A DNA stretch of 64,000 bases from an uncultured Marinococcus sp. (lineage in GTDB: Bacteria; Bacillota; Bacilli; Bacillales; Marinococcaceae): the NCBI RefSeq assembly GCF_947493875.1, contig NZ_CANLSU010000007.1, positions 1 through 64,000 of the forward strand, written 5' to 3'. The position numbers were made by a program, and so were the translations under genes. Position 1 is the first letter of the stretch. The number at the start of each line of letters is the position of its first letter. The notes under the pieces were generated by a model. The model was not told the DNA's origin. It saw nothing but the letters and a program-made list of their open reading frames with translations, and searched no databases. Of the stretch, positions 1 through 8,916 are shown one piece after another.

Positions 1-86
1 AAGATATGTTTCAACGGCAGGGTTAACTTCAAGGCTGGAAGAGGACAGCCGTTTACACAAAATTATTGACGGTCCCGATAATTATA

Positions 87-115
87 TTGACTAATTTGTA
101 TATACAAGTTAAAGT
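87..115 (+). promoter_or_regulatory. trehalose operon promoter with TreR operator
   Basis: A -35 box TTGACT (87-92) and a -10-like TAAAGT (110-115) are 17 bp apart. Between them lies the perfect 12-bp palindrome TTGTATATACAA (96-107), which matches the known TreR operator type of Bacillus. TreR bound there would block RNA polymerase directly. The treR gene closes the same operon, so autoregulation with trehalose-6-phosphate as inducer is inferred. Confidence 0.75.
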
Positions 116-127
116 AAATTTATAAAT

Positions 128-141
128 TGGTATCGTTTTCA
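128..141 (+). promoter_or_regulatory. candidate cre site (CcpA)
   Basis: TGGTATCGTTTTCA matches 12 of 14 positions of the cre consensus TGWAANCGNTNWCA. It lies just after the -10 box and before the treP ribosome binding site, a usual place for catabolite repression of a PTS operon. The match is moderate. Confidence 0.4.
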
Positions 142-168
142 AATGCATTCATTTAAGGAGGAACCATA

Positions 169-1620
169 ATGGCGAAAATTACAAAGGAAGCCGTGGAGAC
201 GATTGTAGAAGCCGTGGGAGGCAACGAAAACATAGAAACAGTCACCCACTGCGTGACAAGGCTGCGATTTGTTTTATACGATGAAGAAAAAGTAGACAAA
301 GAAAAGCTTACCAGCCTCGATCTTGTCCGGGGAGCCTTTGCTTCCGGCGGCCAGTACCAGGTTGTAATCGGCCAGGGCACTGTGGACAAGGTTTATAAAG
401 AGCTAATGAGCGTCACGGGTCGTTCCGAAGAAACCGGTGGGCGTGCAGGTGAGGAAGATTCTGAAAGCGATACCAGCGAAAAGCAGAAATCCACTAAAAA
501 GCAGAATGGGTTTCAACGGTTTATCCGTCTGCTCGCTGACATTTTTATTCCGATTCTCCCTGCCATTATCACAGCAGGTCTCCTGCTTGGTTTAAACAAC
601 CTGTTAACCGGCCCCGGCATATTTTTCGACGGCGCTGTAATAGAAGTATATCCACAGTGGACCAGCTTTTCTGAAATTATTTTCATCATTGCAAACGCTT
701 CATTTAACTTTCTGCCTGTTCTCATAGGGTGGTCGGCGGTCAGACGGTTTGGCGGCAGCCCCCTCCTCGGCATTGTGCTTGGGCTGATTTTTGTGCACCC
801 GCAGCTTTTAAGCGCATATGCTTACGGCGATGCAAGTGCAAATAACGAAGTGCCAACCTGGGATCTATTCGGATGGAACGTTGAGCAGGTCGGCTATCAG
901 GGGCAGGTGCTTCCAGTGCTTGTAGCCTCCTATGTTTTAGCGCAGATTGAAATTTTCCTCCGTAAACGTATTGCAGATTCCATTCAGGTGCTGCTGGTTG
1001 CACCGATTGCTCTGCTTGTTACCGGGTTCTTCACCTTTATTATTATCGGACCGGTTACCTTTGGCCTTGGGAACGCAATTACCGACTTCTTCCTTTGGAC
1101 ATTCGATCAATATGCATGGCTCGGCGGCCTGCTTTATGGCCTCCTTTATGCACCGCTCGTTATTACCGGGCTCCACCATACATTCCTGGCGGTGGACCTG
1201 CAGCTTACCGCTTCGACCGATGGCACCTTTTTATGGCCGATTCTCGCTCTTTCCAACATTGCTCAGGGCTCTGCTGCAGTCGGCATAATGATTTTAGCCT
1301 GGAGAGATCAGAACATGCGTGGGCTCGCTGGTTCAGCCGGTCTTTCTGCTTATCTTGGTGTTACCGAGCCGGCATTGTTCGGGGTGAACCTGCAGTACCG
1401 GTTCCCGTTCTTTTGTGCCCTCATCAGCTCTGCCATCGCAGCAACGTTTATCAGTATTAATAACGTGCTGGCCTTTGCTGTCGGCGTCGGCGGTATCCCC
1501 GGCATCTTTTCTATCCGTCCACCGGACTGGGGAGCATTCTTTATCGGAATGCTGATTGTCATTATCCTCCCGATTGTATTAACCTATCTCTATGGGCGTA
1601 TTCGTAAAGTAGAACTTTAA
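169..1620 (+). CDS. treP: PTS trehalose-specific EIIBC component
   Basis: Membrane permease that imports trehalose and phosphorylates it to trehalose-6-phosphate. The N-terminal EIIB domain (about residues 1-85) carries the phospho-accepting Cys28 in a THCVTRLRF motif. A charged Ser/Glu/Lys linker (about 85-118) follows, then a hydrophobic EIIC domain (about 120-483) with the GLHHTFLAVD and GVTEPALFGV signatures of the glucose/sucrose family. There is no EIIA domain, as is usual for Bacillus TreP, so a separate EIIA from the glucose system must serve it. The start follows AAGGAGG at a normal distance. The adjacent phosphotrehalase and TreR fix the substrate as trehalose rather than sucrose. 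Confidence 0.95.
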   Translation: MAKITKEAVETIVEAVGGNENIETVTHCVTRLRFVLYDEEKVDKEKLTSLDLVRGAFASGGQYQVVIGQGTVDKVYKELMSVTGRSEETGGRAGEEDSESDTSEKQKSTKKQNGFQRFIRLLADIFIPILPAIITAGLLLGLNNLLTGPGIFFDGAVIEVYPQWTSFSEIIFIIANASFNFLPVLIGWSAVRRFGGSPLLGIVLGLIFVHPQLLSAYAYGDASANNEVPTWDLFGWNVEQVGYQGQVLPVLVASYVLAQIEIFLRKRIADSIQVLLVAPIALLVTGFFTFIIIGPVTFGLGNAITDFFLWTFDQYAWLGGLLYGLLYAPLVITGLHHTFLAVDLQLTASTDGTFLWPILALSNIAQGSAAVGIMILAWRDQNMRGLAGSAGLSAYLGVTEPALFGVNLQYRFPFFCALISSAIAATFISINNVLAFAVGVGGIPGIFSIRPPDWGAFFIGMLIVIILPIVLTYLYGRIRKVEL

Positions 1621-1633
1621 CCAATGAATTACA

Positions 1634-1662
1634 GGCGTCTGCTGGGATTGTCAGCAGGCGCC
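1634..1662 (+). terminator. hairpin between treP and treC
   Basis: GGCGTCTGCTG and CAGCAGGCGCC form an 11-bp stem with one mismatch and a 7-nt loop, followed by a weak T stretch (TTTGC). It lies between two genes of one operon, so it more likely lowers downstream transcription or protects the 3' end of treP mRNA than ends all transcription. Confidence 0.5.
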
Positions 1663-1700
1663 TTTGCTCCATACAGCATATATGCGAAAGGATGATCACC

Positions 1701-3380
1701 ATGGAACCTTGGTGGAAACGGGCAGTTATTTACCAGATTTACCCTAAAAGCTTTAAGGATACGACCGGCAACGGAGTCGGCGATATTCCCGGTATTATCG
1801 AAAAGCTTGATTACCTGCAGGATCTCGGAATCGATGTTTTGTGGCTCAATCCTGTGTACCCTTCTCCTCAAAAGGATAACGGATACGATATCAGCGATTA
1901 TTATAATATTTATGATGTCTACGGAACGATGGAGGACTTCGAACGTCTGCTGACGGAGGCCCATGCAAGGGGTATGAAAATTATTATGGATATCGTTATT
2001 AATCATACCTCCACCGATCATGCCTGGTTTCAGGCTGCTTCGTCAGATGTCTCCAGTCCTTACCGCGACTACTATATCTGGAGGGATCCCGTGAACGGCG
2101 CTGAACCAAATAATTGGGTGTCTAAATTTGGGGGCTCCGCCTGGCAGTGGCACAAACCAACAAACCAGTACTACCTGCATCTATTTGATGTGAGCCAGGC
2201 GGATTTAAACTGGGAAAACGAAGAACTGCGCCGACAGCTGTACGACATGATGCATTACTGGTTTGATAAGGGCATCGATGGGTTCCGGCTCGATGTTATC
2301 AATTTAATTTCAAAGGACCAGCGGTTTCCAAATGACGATATCGGCGACGGCCGCCGGTTTTATACTGACGGGCCGAGAGTGCACGAGTGGATGCATGAAA
2401 TGAATCAAAACGTATTTGGCCCGCACGGAGCTATGACAGTAGGGGAAATGTCCTCCACGACGATCGACCACTGCATTAAATATACCCGCCCGGACCGGGA
2501 AGAACTGAGCATGACCTTTAATTTTCATCATCTAAAAGCAGATTACCCCGGAGGAGAAAAATGGACCCTGCCAGAATTCGATTTTGTGCAGCTAAAAGAA
2601 ACGCTATCAGACTGGCAGAGCGGTATGTATGAAGGCGGCGGCTGGAACGCGCTGTTCTGGTGCAACCATGACCAGCCCCGCATTGTAAGCAGATATGCCG
2701 ATGACGGTAAGTACCGCGCAGAATCAGCGAAGATGCTTGCAGCAACCATGCACTGCATGCGCGGCACTCCCTATATTTATCAGGGTGAAGAGCTCGGCAT
2801 GACGAACCCTTCCTACAGCTCCATCAACGACTACCGTGACGTGGAAACCATCAATTATTATGATATTATGCAAAAGCAGGGAAAAAGTCCGGAGGAAGCA
2901 TTCGCTGTCATTCAGGCCCGCTCCCGGGACAACGCCCGTACACCGATGCAGTGGGACAGTTCGAAAAATGCCGGCTTCAGTGAAGCCGAGCCATGGCTGC
3001 CGGTTCCGGAAAATCATACGTCTATTAATGCCAAAGAAGCGGTAAGCGATCCGGCATCTGTGTATCATTTTTACAAACAATTAATTCAGCTTCGCAAGGA
3101 TTATAAAATCCTGACAACTGGAGATTATCAGCTTTATCTCCCGGACCATCCTTCTCTTTTCGTCTACACACGCGAGGACGAAGATGAAGCCTTACTCATC
3201 ATAAGTAATTTCTCGTCTGATATAATTAAAGCCGGCAGTCTGGATCTTCCGCGGAAAGAAGACGCAGGCAATGTCTTTGTCACCAACTACAGCCGGGAAA
3301 GCTTTTCTCTCGAAGCTGACAGCCTGCAGCCGTACGAAACAATCGTTCTGCATTACCAAAAACAGCTCCCTGGGGTGTAA
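1701..3380 (+). CDS. treC: alpha,alpha-phosphotrehalase
   Basis: Cytoplasmic GH13 enzyme that hydrolyses trehalose-6-phosphate to glucose and glucose-6-phosphate. With the chosen start it has 559 residues, normal for TreA/TreC. The catalytic residues sit in GFRLDV (nucleophile Asp198), VGEMSS (acid/base Glu249) and CNHDQPR (Asp324). The N-terminal part has the oligo-1,6-glucosidase-like opening EPWWKRAVIYQIYPKSF. An ATG at 1692 overlaps the AAGGA ribosome binding site; the ATG at 1701 lies 8 nt beyond it and starts the conserved protein, so I chose 1701. Other GH13 glucosidases look alike, but treP upstream and treR downstream support phosphotrehalase. Confidence 0.94.
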   Translation: MEPWWKRAVIYQIYPKSFKDTTGNGVGDIPGIIEKLDYLQDLGIDVLWLNPVYPSPQKDNGYDISDYYNIYDVYGTMEDFERLLTEAHARGMKIIMDIVINHTSTDHAWFQAASSDVSSPYRDYYIWRDPVNGAEPNNWVSKFGGSAWQWHKPTNQYYLHLFDVSQADLNWENEELRRQLYDMMHYWFDKGIDGFRLDVINLISKDQRFPNDDIGDGRRFYTDGPRVHEWMHEMNQNVFGPHGAMTVGEMSSTTIDHCIKYTRPDREELSMTFNFHHLKADYPGGEKWTLPEFDFVQLKETLSDWQSGMYEGGGWNALFWCNHDQPRIVSRYADDGKYRAESAKMLAATMHCMRGTPYIYQGEELGMTNPSYSSINDYRDVETINYYDIMQKQGKSPEEAFAVIQARSRDNARTPMQWDSSKNAGFSEAEPWLPVPENHTSINAKEAVSDPASVYHFYKQLIQLRKDYKILTTGDYQLYLPDHPSLFVYTREDEDEALLIISNFSSDIIKAGSLDLPRKEDAGNVFVTNYSRESFSLEADSLQPYETIVLHYQKQLPGV

Positions 3381-3385
3381 CGAGC

Positions 3386-4105
3386 ATGAGTACAAAAAGA
3401 AAATATTTAGACATCTATGAAGAAATAGCGCGCGGTATCCGCAATGAGCAGTTTCAGCCTCATGCTCTGCTTCCTTCGGAGCATGAGCTCACTTCTATGT
3501 ACGAAACGTCACGGGAAACCATCCGCAAAGCGCTGAATCTTCTCTCCGAACACGGATACATTCAAAAAATTCAGGGTAAAGGCTCCGTCGTGCTTGAAAC
3601 CGGCCGGTTTGATTTTCCCGTTTCCGGGCTCGTCAGCTTCAAAGAGCTCGCGGAGCAGACCGGCAGCAACAGTAAAACCCATGTGCATTCCTTAATCCTC
3701 TCTCCTGTGCCCCCAGCCCTTCAGCATGCGCTCGAGGTCCAGGAAACGGAACAGGTCTGGGAAGTAAAACGGCAGCGGAAAATGGACGGCGAAAACATTG
3801 TGCTCGACATCGACTACCTGCTTGAGCGCTGGGTGCCCGGTCTCACCGAAGACATTTGTGCTGATTCCATTTATGACTACGTGGAGAATAAACTGAAGCT
3901 TGTAATCAGCTTTGCGCGCAAAGAAATTACTATTGAAAAGCCGACGGAAGAAGATAAGCAGCTTCTTGACCTTTATCCGGATTCGAGTATTGCAGTTGTC
4001 CGAAACTATGTGTATCTCGATAATGCAGAATTATTTCAATACACTGAGTCCAGACACCGTTCGGATAAGTTTCGTTTCATCGACTTTGCCCGCCGTCACC
4101 GTTAA
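3386..4105 (+). CDS. treR: trehalose operon repressor, GntR family
   Basis: DNA-binding repressor of 239 residues. An N-terminal GntR winged helix (about 1-70; LLPSEHELTSMYETSRETIRKAL) is followed by a UTRA effector domain (about 85-230), where family members bind trehalose-6-phosphate. The start lies 5 bp after the treC stop, with a GGGGTG sequence at the end of treC serving as ribosome binding site, so translation is probably coupled. The likely target is the palindrome in the treP promoter, which makes the circuit self-regulating. Confidence 0.92.
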   Translation: MSTKRKYLDIYEEIARGIRNEQFQPHALLPSEHELTSMYETSRETIRKALNLLSEHGYIQKIQGKGSVVLETGRFDFPVSGLVSFKELAEQTGSNSKTHVHSLILSPVPPALQHALEVQETEQVWEVKRQRKMDGENIVLDIDYLLERWVPGLTEDICADSIYDYVENKLKLVISFARKEITIEKPTEEDKQLLDLYPDSSIAVVRNYVYLDNAELFQYTESRHRSDKFRFIDFARRHR

Positions 4106-4152
4106 AATGGTATCAGAAGCAAGGTAAAGACAAATCGAAGGAGTGATTTCTC

Positions 4153-5094
4153 CTGTTTACTATACGGGACTATCCGGAGTTTTCCTGGTCACTGTCGAGA
4201 CATAAAACGCTGCTTCAATGCGAGCGGCAGTATGCCCACCAGTACTACTCCTCACACAACGGCTGGCTGCGGAACGCAGACCCTTTTCCGCGCCACGTCT
4301 ACCGGTTGAAAAATTTGACCAATCTTGAAATGCTGTTTGGGTCTATTGTGCACGATCTAGTAGAGGAAACGCTGAAAAAATATTTAAATGATGGCAATCT
4401 CCCGACAAAAGATACGCTGAAAGAAACGATCCGAACCCGTCTGAATGCAGGCTTTATCGATTCTACGCAAAACGTGGAACAGTGGCGCAAAAAACCGAAA
4501 CATACGACCATGCTCCATGAAATTTACTACGGCGAAGAGAAAAAGCTTCCCGCAGAGAAAATTAAAAAGATCCAGGACCGGCTTGAGGCCGTAGTGGAAC
4601 ATATTCTGACCTGTGATACCGTTTCGGAGCTTACTTCGGAACGGCCGACGTATTATCTCGAATCAGAGGAACTCCGCACGATGAACCTTGAAAACACCAA
4701 GGTGTTTGCCGTGCTCGACTTTCTTTATAAAGACGAAGAAAACAATAAATGGGTCATCGTGGACTGGAAAACCGGCCTGCAGACAGAGGAGGATCCGTAC
4801 CAGCTGGCTTTGTATGCGCAGTATGTCCTTGACTACTACCCGGAAGCATCGCTCGAGGACATCGTCGTGCGGAATGAATATCTGCTCGAAGGTAAAAGTG
4901 TCGAACACAAGCTTGATCACTCCACCCTCCGGGAAGTCAGAGATCTGCTCGTCCAGAGCGTGGAACGTATGGCAGGCTTTCTCGAGGATAAGGAAACCAA
5001 CAAGCCTCTTCCACTCGAATATTTCAAAAAAACGACCAACACCTTCGCCTGTAAGCGGTGCAACTTTTATGAGCTCTGCTTCCCGCAGCAGTAA
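4153..5094 (+). CDS. PD-(D/E)XK nuclease with probable 4Fe-4S cluster (CTG start)
   Basis: RecB/Cas4-like nuclease domain protein of about 313 residues. From the proposed start, Cys23 (in LLQCERQY) and Cys300, Cys303, Cys309 (C-x2-C-x5-C near the end) make the four-cysteine iron-sulfur pattern known from Cas4 and AddB. The catalytic core has His67 (GSIVHDLVEE), Asp189 (VLDFLY) and Asp204-x-Lys206 (VDWKTG). The frame is open from 4147, after a stop at 4144. No ATG, GTG or TTG precedes the homologous N-terminus, but AAGGAG at 4138-4143 lies 9 nt before CTG 4153. A start at TTG 4306 would remove 51 residues, including the first cluster cysteine. No cas genes are nearby; a DNA repair role is inferred. 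Confidence 0.75.
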   Translation: MFTIRDYPEFSWSLSRHKTLLQCERQYAHQYYSSHNGWLRNADPFPRHVYRLKNLTNLEMLFGSIVHDLVEETLKKYLNDGNLPTKDTLKETIRTRLNAGFIDSTQNVEQWRKKPKHTTMLHEIYYGEEKKLPAEKIKKIQDRLEAVVEHILTCDTVSELTSERPTYYLESEELRTMNLENTKVFAVLDFLYKDEENNKWVIVDWKTGLQTEEDPYQLALYAQYVLDYYPEASLEDIVVRNEYLLEGKSVEHKLDHSTLREVRDLLVQSVERMAGFLEDKETNKPLPLEYFKKTTNTFACKRCNFYELCFPQQ

Positions 5095-5120
5095 ATAAGC
5101 TTTGCACTGATGCTAAACAT

Positions 5121-5164
5121 AAAAAAAGTACCAGAGTCCACAATACAGACTCTGGTGCTTTTTT
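5121..5164. terminator. bidirectional terminator
   Basis: CCAGAGTC and GACTCTGG form the core of a stem flanked by A-rich and T-rich arms (AAAAAAAG and GCTTTTTT). It separates the nuclease gene from the converging SDR gene and can serve both. Confidence 0.85.
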
Positions 5165-5930
5165 ATTTGGGAGGCATACGGAGCGCGCCGTCCAAACGAA
5201 TCGTTTCCCCGTTTAACATTGTGTTATGGATAATTTCTTTTACAAGCGAGGCATACTCATTCGGAAATCCGAGCCTTCTTGGAAAAGGAACGTTCTGTCC
5301 CAGCGTCTGCCTTGCTTTTTCCGGAAAGGACATATAAAAAGGAGTTTCGAATAAACCCGGAGCGATAGCCATAACGCGTATACCAAAGTCCGAAAGCTCC
5401 CTGGCGGCCGGTGCCGTAAGGCTCCAGATGCCCCCTTTAGAAGCGCTGTAGGCAGCCTGGCCGACCTGGCCTTCATAGGCAGCAATCGAAGATGTATTAA
5501 TAATGATTCCTCTTTCTCCCTGTTCGTTTGGTTCATTATGTCTCATCGCATCTGCACCGAGCCGGAGCATGTTAAACGTTCCAACCAGATTCGTCTGGAT
5601 AACACGAGTGAAATGCTCGAGGGAGTGCGAATCCTTTTTATTCAGAATCTTCTCTGCAAGCCCGAGTGCCGCGCAGTTGACCACCCCGTCGATACGCCCG
5701 AACGTTTCTATTGTTTTATCAATAGTTGCTTTTCCTTTTTCGTCCGAAGTGACGTCCATTTCAATAAAAATGGCACTGTCTCCAAGCTCTTTTGCTCTTT
5801 TTCTTCCGGGTCTCACCTCAAAATCGGCGATAACCACCTTCGCACCGTTTTCTACAAGCATATTCGCCGTAGCACCACCAAGTCCGGATGCACCGCCTGG
5901 CAGTAAAAAAACTTTTCCGTTGATATCCAT
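5163..5930 (-). CDS. short-chain dehydrogenase (3-hydroxyacyl-CoA dehydrogenase type)
   Basis: NAD(P)-dependent oxidoreductase of 255 residues with a Rossmann fold. The catalytic YSASK motif (YxxxK), the upstream INTSS serine and an NCAA motif are present. The overall look, with a DVTSDEKGKAT segment and PGLFETPF near the end, is that of the 3-hydroxyacyl-CoA dehydrogenase/HSD17B10 branch, so a role in fatty acid or branched-chain oxidation is likely but not certain. The start at 5930 follows GGGGAGGA by 6 nt; the longer frame lacks a ribosome binding site. The cofactor loop reads PGGASGLG, with Pro where the family usually has Thr. Confidence 0.82.
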   Translation of the reverse strand: MDINGKVFLLPGGASGLGGATANMLVENGAKVVIADFEVRPGRKRAKELGDSAIFIEMDVTSDEKGKATIDKTIETFGRIDGVVNCAALGLAEKILNKKDSHSLEHFTRVIQTNLVGTFNMLRLGADAMRHNEPNEQGERGIIINTSSIAAYEGQVGQAAYSASKGGIWSLTAPAARELSDFGIRVMAIAPGLFETPFYMSFPEKARQTLGQNVPFPRRLGFPNEYASLVKEIIHNTMLNGETIRLDGALRMPPK

Positions 5931-6127
5931 ACTGCTTCCTCCCCTGTCTGTTCCTAAAGTATAAGCCACTACTGCCATTCTACCTTATAATTACCCTAAA
6001 GAACTATTCATAAAAAGTATATATCCCCCTGTTTTCGGGAATATTTAAAAAAAACGTGTAGATTCTTTTTTACAGCGGGAAGGTTATAATAAGAAAAGAT
6101 GGATAGCATGTCCGCCAAAGGAAAGGA

Positions 6128-7252
6128 ATGGAATGGACCATGAAACAAACAACCGGCTGGATGATTCTGCGGTTTGTTATCGTTATAATAGCCACTTTCG
6201 CTCTTGCATGGGCGCTTGGCAAGATTTTTTCCTATACGTATCCGTTTTGGATCGCCGCTTTTTTCGCGTGGATGCTTATGCCGCTTACGAAGTGGCTTCA
6301 TTATAAACTGCGTATGCCAAATGGGATCGCAGCTCTTGTTGGCCTTCTGCTTACTTTAAGTATCATTGGAGGCATTATTACCGGCCTGATCTTTCTTTCA
6401 ATTGAATTATTCAATGTGATCGCTGAGAAGGGGCCGGCCTGGATGGAGAGCACCTTTTTGCAAATGCAGAATTTTTACAATGAAAATATCCTTCCCTTCT
6501 GGGAAAGAGCTACAGGAGCCGCCTCCGGGATTGGCGGTCAGTCCTCTGTAGATCAGGGGATAGCTCAGCTTGGAAGTCAGCTTGGCTCCGGGCTTGGCTC
6601 AGTCGCTCAGACTACTGCCGACGCTTTAACCCAATTAATTTTAGGCATTCCGACGCTTTTGATCGTCCTGTTATTCATTGTATTAGCCATTTATTTTATC
6701 GGAAAAGACTGGAACCGATATGCCGGGAAAATGAAATTGGCTCTCCCCCCCTTTGTCATCGAGCGGTTAAAGGCTTTTTACCAGGCCATGTGGGCAAGAG
6801 TTTTCGGCTACATTCGGGCGCAGCTGATCCTTATGCTTGTGACAGGCGTTATTGTGTTAATCGGCCTGCTTATCATGAGGGTCGAAGGAGCCTACTGGCT
6901 TGCAGCCGTCGTTGGTGTCGCTGAATTTCTTCCTTACCTGGGCACCGGCACTATTTTAATTCCGTGGGGAGTGTATCTGATCATTACAGGCAACTTCGGC
7001 CTTGGACTTGGCCTTTTGATCCTTTATACGATTACCATGATTGTCCGGCAGATTATCGAGCCAAAGGTGCTCTCTTCGAGCATGAATCTGAACCCGCTCG
7101 CCGTGCTGATTTCCCTGTTTGCCGGCCTGCAGATGTTTGGAGCCGTCGGTCTGTTGGCGGGGCCCGCCATTTTGGTTCTATTTATTATTCTTTGGGATAT
7201 CGGTGTTGCGAAAGATATCTCCCGTTTTATCCGGTACGGCTTCGATAAATAA
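6128..7252 (+). CDS. AI-2E family transporter, YtvI-like
   Basis: Polytopic membrane protein of 374 residues in the AI-2E transporter family. Hydrophobic helices occupy about residues 10-35, 35-55 and 65-95. A soluble segment (about 95-165) follows, then further helices to the end, including the conserved EFLPYLGTG motif. Length and N-terminus resemble Bacillus YtvI, a sporulation integral membrane protein, but other members of this family share the fold. The start is ambiguous: ATG 6128 sits directly after AAAGGA, while ATG 6140 lies 12 nt beyond it. Substrate unknown. Confidence 0.75.
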   Translation: MEWTMKQTTGWMILRFVIVIIATFALAWALGKIFSYTYPFWIAAFFAWMLMPLTKWLHYKLRMPNGIAALVGLLLTLSIIGGIITGLIFLSIELFNVIAEKGPAWMESTFLQMQNFYNENILPFWERATGAASGIGGQSSVDQGIAQLGSQLGSGLGSVAQTTADALTQLILGIPTLLIVLLFIVLAIYFIGKDWNRYAGKMKLALPPFVIERLKAFYQAMWARVFGYIRAQLILMLVTGVIVLIGLLIMRVEGAYWLAAVVGVAEFLPYLGTGTILIPWGVYLIITGNFGLGLGLLILYTITMIVRQIIEPKVLSSSMNLNPLAVLISLFAGLQMFGAVGLLAGPAILVLFIILWDIGVAKDISRFIRYGFDK

Positions 7253-7391
7253 AGTAGCCTTCACTACGGAAAAGACGCCTGGCGCCTTTTGGAACTGCCG
7301 CGGTTTCTTTTCCGTAACTTCTGTTATGATTACTTCCAATTAGGGAACGGAGTACTATACTTATTATTATGATTCAGAAAGGGTGTCAATA

Positions 7392-8879
7392 TTGGAATCA
7401 ACAACCGTTCATTCATCTAATGAAGAAGAAATACAGGCTGCCTGGCAAAAGGCCGATGATGCTTTCACTCCCTGGGCTTCTCTGCCCATAGAGAAACGGC
7501 TTAGCTACATACAGCTGCTTCGCTTTACTATCAGCGAGCTCCGGGAAGAAATTGCGGACATTATTTCCTCCGCTACAGGAAAACCTCCTATTGAAGCGCT
7601 GGGGTCTGAGGTCATCCCGGTTCTTGAAGCTCTGCGCCACATTGAAAAAGAAGCTCCCGGTCTTTTTAACCGGGAGCGTGTCAGAACTCCAATGATCTTT
7701 ATGGGAAAAAATTCGTCAATCATTCGCAAACCACGCGGAAAAATTGCTGTTATCTCTCCCTGGAATTTTCCTTTTCAGCTTTCTCTTATCCCTGTTGTTG
7801 AAGCGCTGACTGCAGGAAACTGCGTGCTTTTAAAGCCTTCCGCAGAGACGCCGCTCGCCAGTCTTCTTCTTGAAAAAATTTCGGGACTTTTTCCTGACGG
7901 TGTGTTTCAGGTTCTTCATGGCGGAGCTGAAACCGGACGCTTACTAGTTGAACAGCAGCCGGACTATATTCATTTTACGGGATCAGTCGCAACAGGAAAG
8001 GTTATTCAGAAGCAGGCCGCCGAGCATCTGATTCCCACCACCCTCGAACTGGGCGGAAAGGATGCTATGGTCGTTCACAAAGATGCGAACGTCGAACGGG
8101 CGGCGAATGCTGCTTCCTGGGGAGCCTTCATGAACAGCGGCCAGGTCTGTTTATCTGTCGAGCGCGTAATTGTGCATGAAGAGGTTCAGGAGGAATTTTT
8201 GAATAGTGTACGCAGAACCATCGCCGGTCTGCGCCGGGATGGCGAAAAAGAATATGAAATCGGTCGGATGACGACGAAAAAGCAGTGGGATACGGTTTAC
8301 AATCAGGTTCAGGAGGCGATTGACCAGGGCGCCGAACAGATAGCCGGAAAACCACCCGAACGCTGGGACGATCAAACTCTGTCAATCGAACCGGTTGTTT
8401 TGACTGGAGTAACCGGAGAAATGCGGGTATGGAAGGAAGAGACTTTCGGTCCTGTATTTTCAGTACGGACTTATTCTACAATAGACGGGGCGCTCGAGTT
8501 GTTCAACGATACAATTTACGGTCTGAGCGGATCTATTTTCACTGCCGATCAGGAGCTTGCGGCAAACTTTACTGCAAAGGTCCGCACGGGCAACTTCATG
8601 ATCAATGATGTAATCTCCCACGCTGCCAATCACTACCTTCCTTATGGAGGCACTAAACAGAGCGGCATTGGATCCTATCACTCCACCGCAGGCATGCGTT
8701 CATTCAGTATTGAAACATCCGTTATGAGCGCAAGGGGGAGTATGAACAGCGAAATTTTATGGTATCCTTATGAAGGAAAGTTCGAATCACTTTCGCAGAT
8801 CATCGACTATTACTATGGCAGAAACCGTAACTGGAAATCATTTTTGCAAACGTTTATGGGCCTCACACGCCGGCCGTAA
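7392..8879 (+). CDS. aldehyde dehydrogenase family protein
   Basis: NAD(P)-dependent aldehyde oxidation in the cytoplasm. From the chosen TTG the protein has 495 residues, with the general base Glu219 in LELGGKD and the catalytic Cys253 in NSGQVC. The cofactor-binding signatures PWNFPFQL and FTGSVATGK are clear. GTG 7383 is also in frame but overlaps the AAAGGGTG ribosome binding site; TTG 7392 lies 6 nt after it and fits better. The C-terminal 45 residues (SEILWYPYEGKF onward) resemble class-3-like bacterial aldehyde dehydrogenases. The substrate cannot be read from the sequence. Confidence 0.88.
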   Translation: MESTTVHSSNEEEIQAAWQKADDAFTPWASLPIEKRLSYIQLLRFTISELREEIADIISSATGKPPIEALGSEVIPVLEALRHIEKEAPGLFNRERVRTPMIFMGKNSSIIRKPRGKIAVISPWNFPFQLSLIPVVEALTAGNCVLLKPSAETPLASLLLEKISGLFPDGVFQVLHGGAETGRLLVEQQPDYIHFTGSVATGKVIQKQAAEHLIPTTLELGGKDAMVVHKDANVERAANAASWGAFMNSGQVCLSVERVIVHEEVQEEFLNSVRRTIAGLRRDGEKEYEIGRMTTKKQWDTVYNQVQEAIDQGAEQIAGKPPERWDDQTLSIEPVVLTGVTGEMRVWKEETFGPVFSVRTYSTIDGALELFNDTIYGLSGSIFTADQELAANFTAKVRTGNFMINDVISHAANHYLPYGGTKQSGIGSYHSTAGMRSFSIETSVMSARGSMNSEILWYPYEGKFESLSQIIDYYYGRNRNWKSFLQTFMGLTRRP

Positions 8880-8916
8880 TGCTGATGTTTTCCGCCTGCC
8901 TTTAGGAGCATGAAAA

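Noticed and set aside
2-94. Open frame at the window edge (30 codons ending in TAA at 92-94)
   Set aside because: It could be the end of an upstream gene, but it runs into the -35 box of the treP promoter, no family is recognisable, and other frames are equally open over this length.
947-1460. Overlapping frames inside treP
   Set aside because: They lie within a clearly coding gene, have no ribosome binding sites, and their translations are Cys/Trp/His-rich noise.
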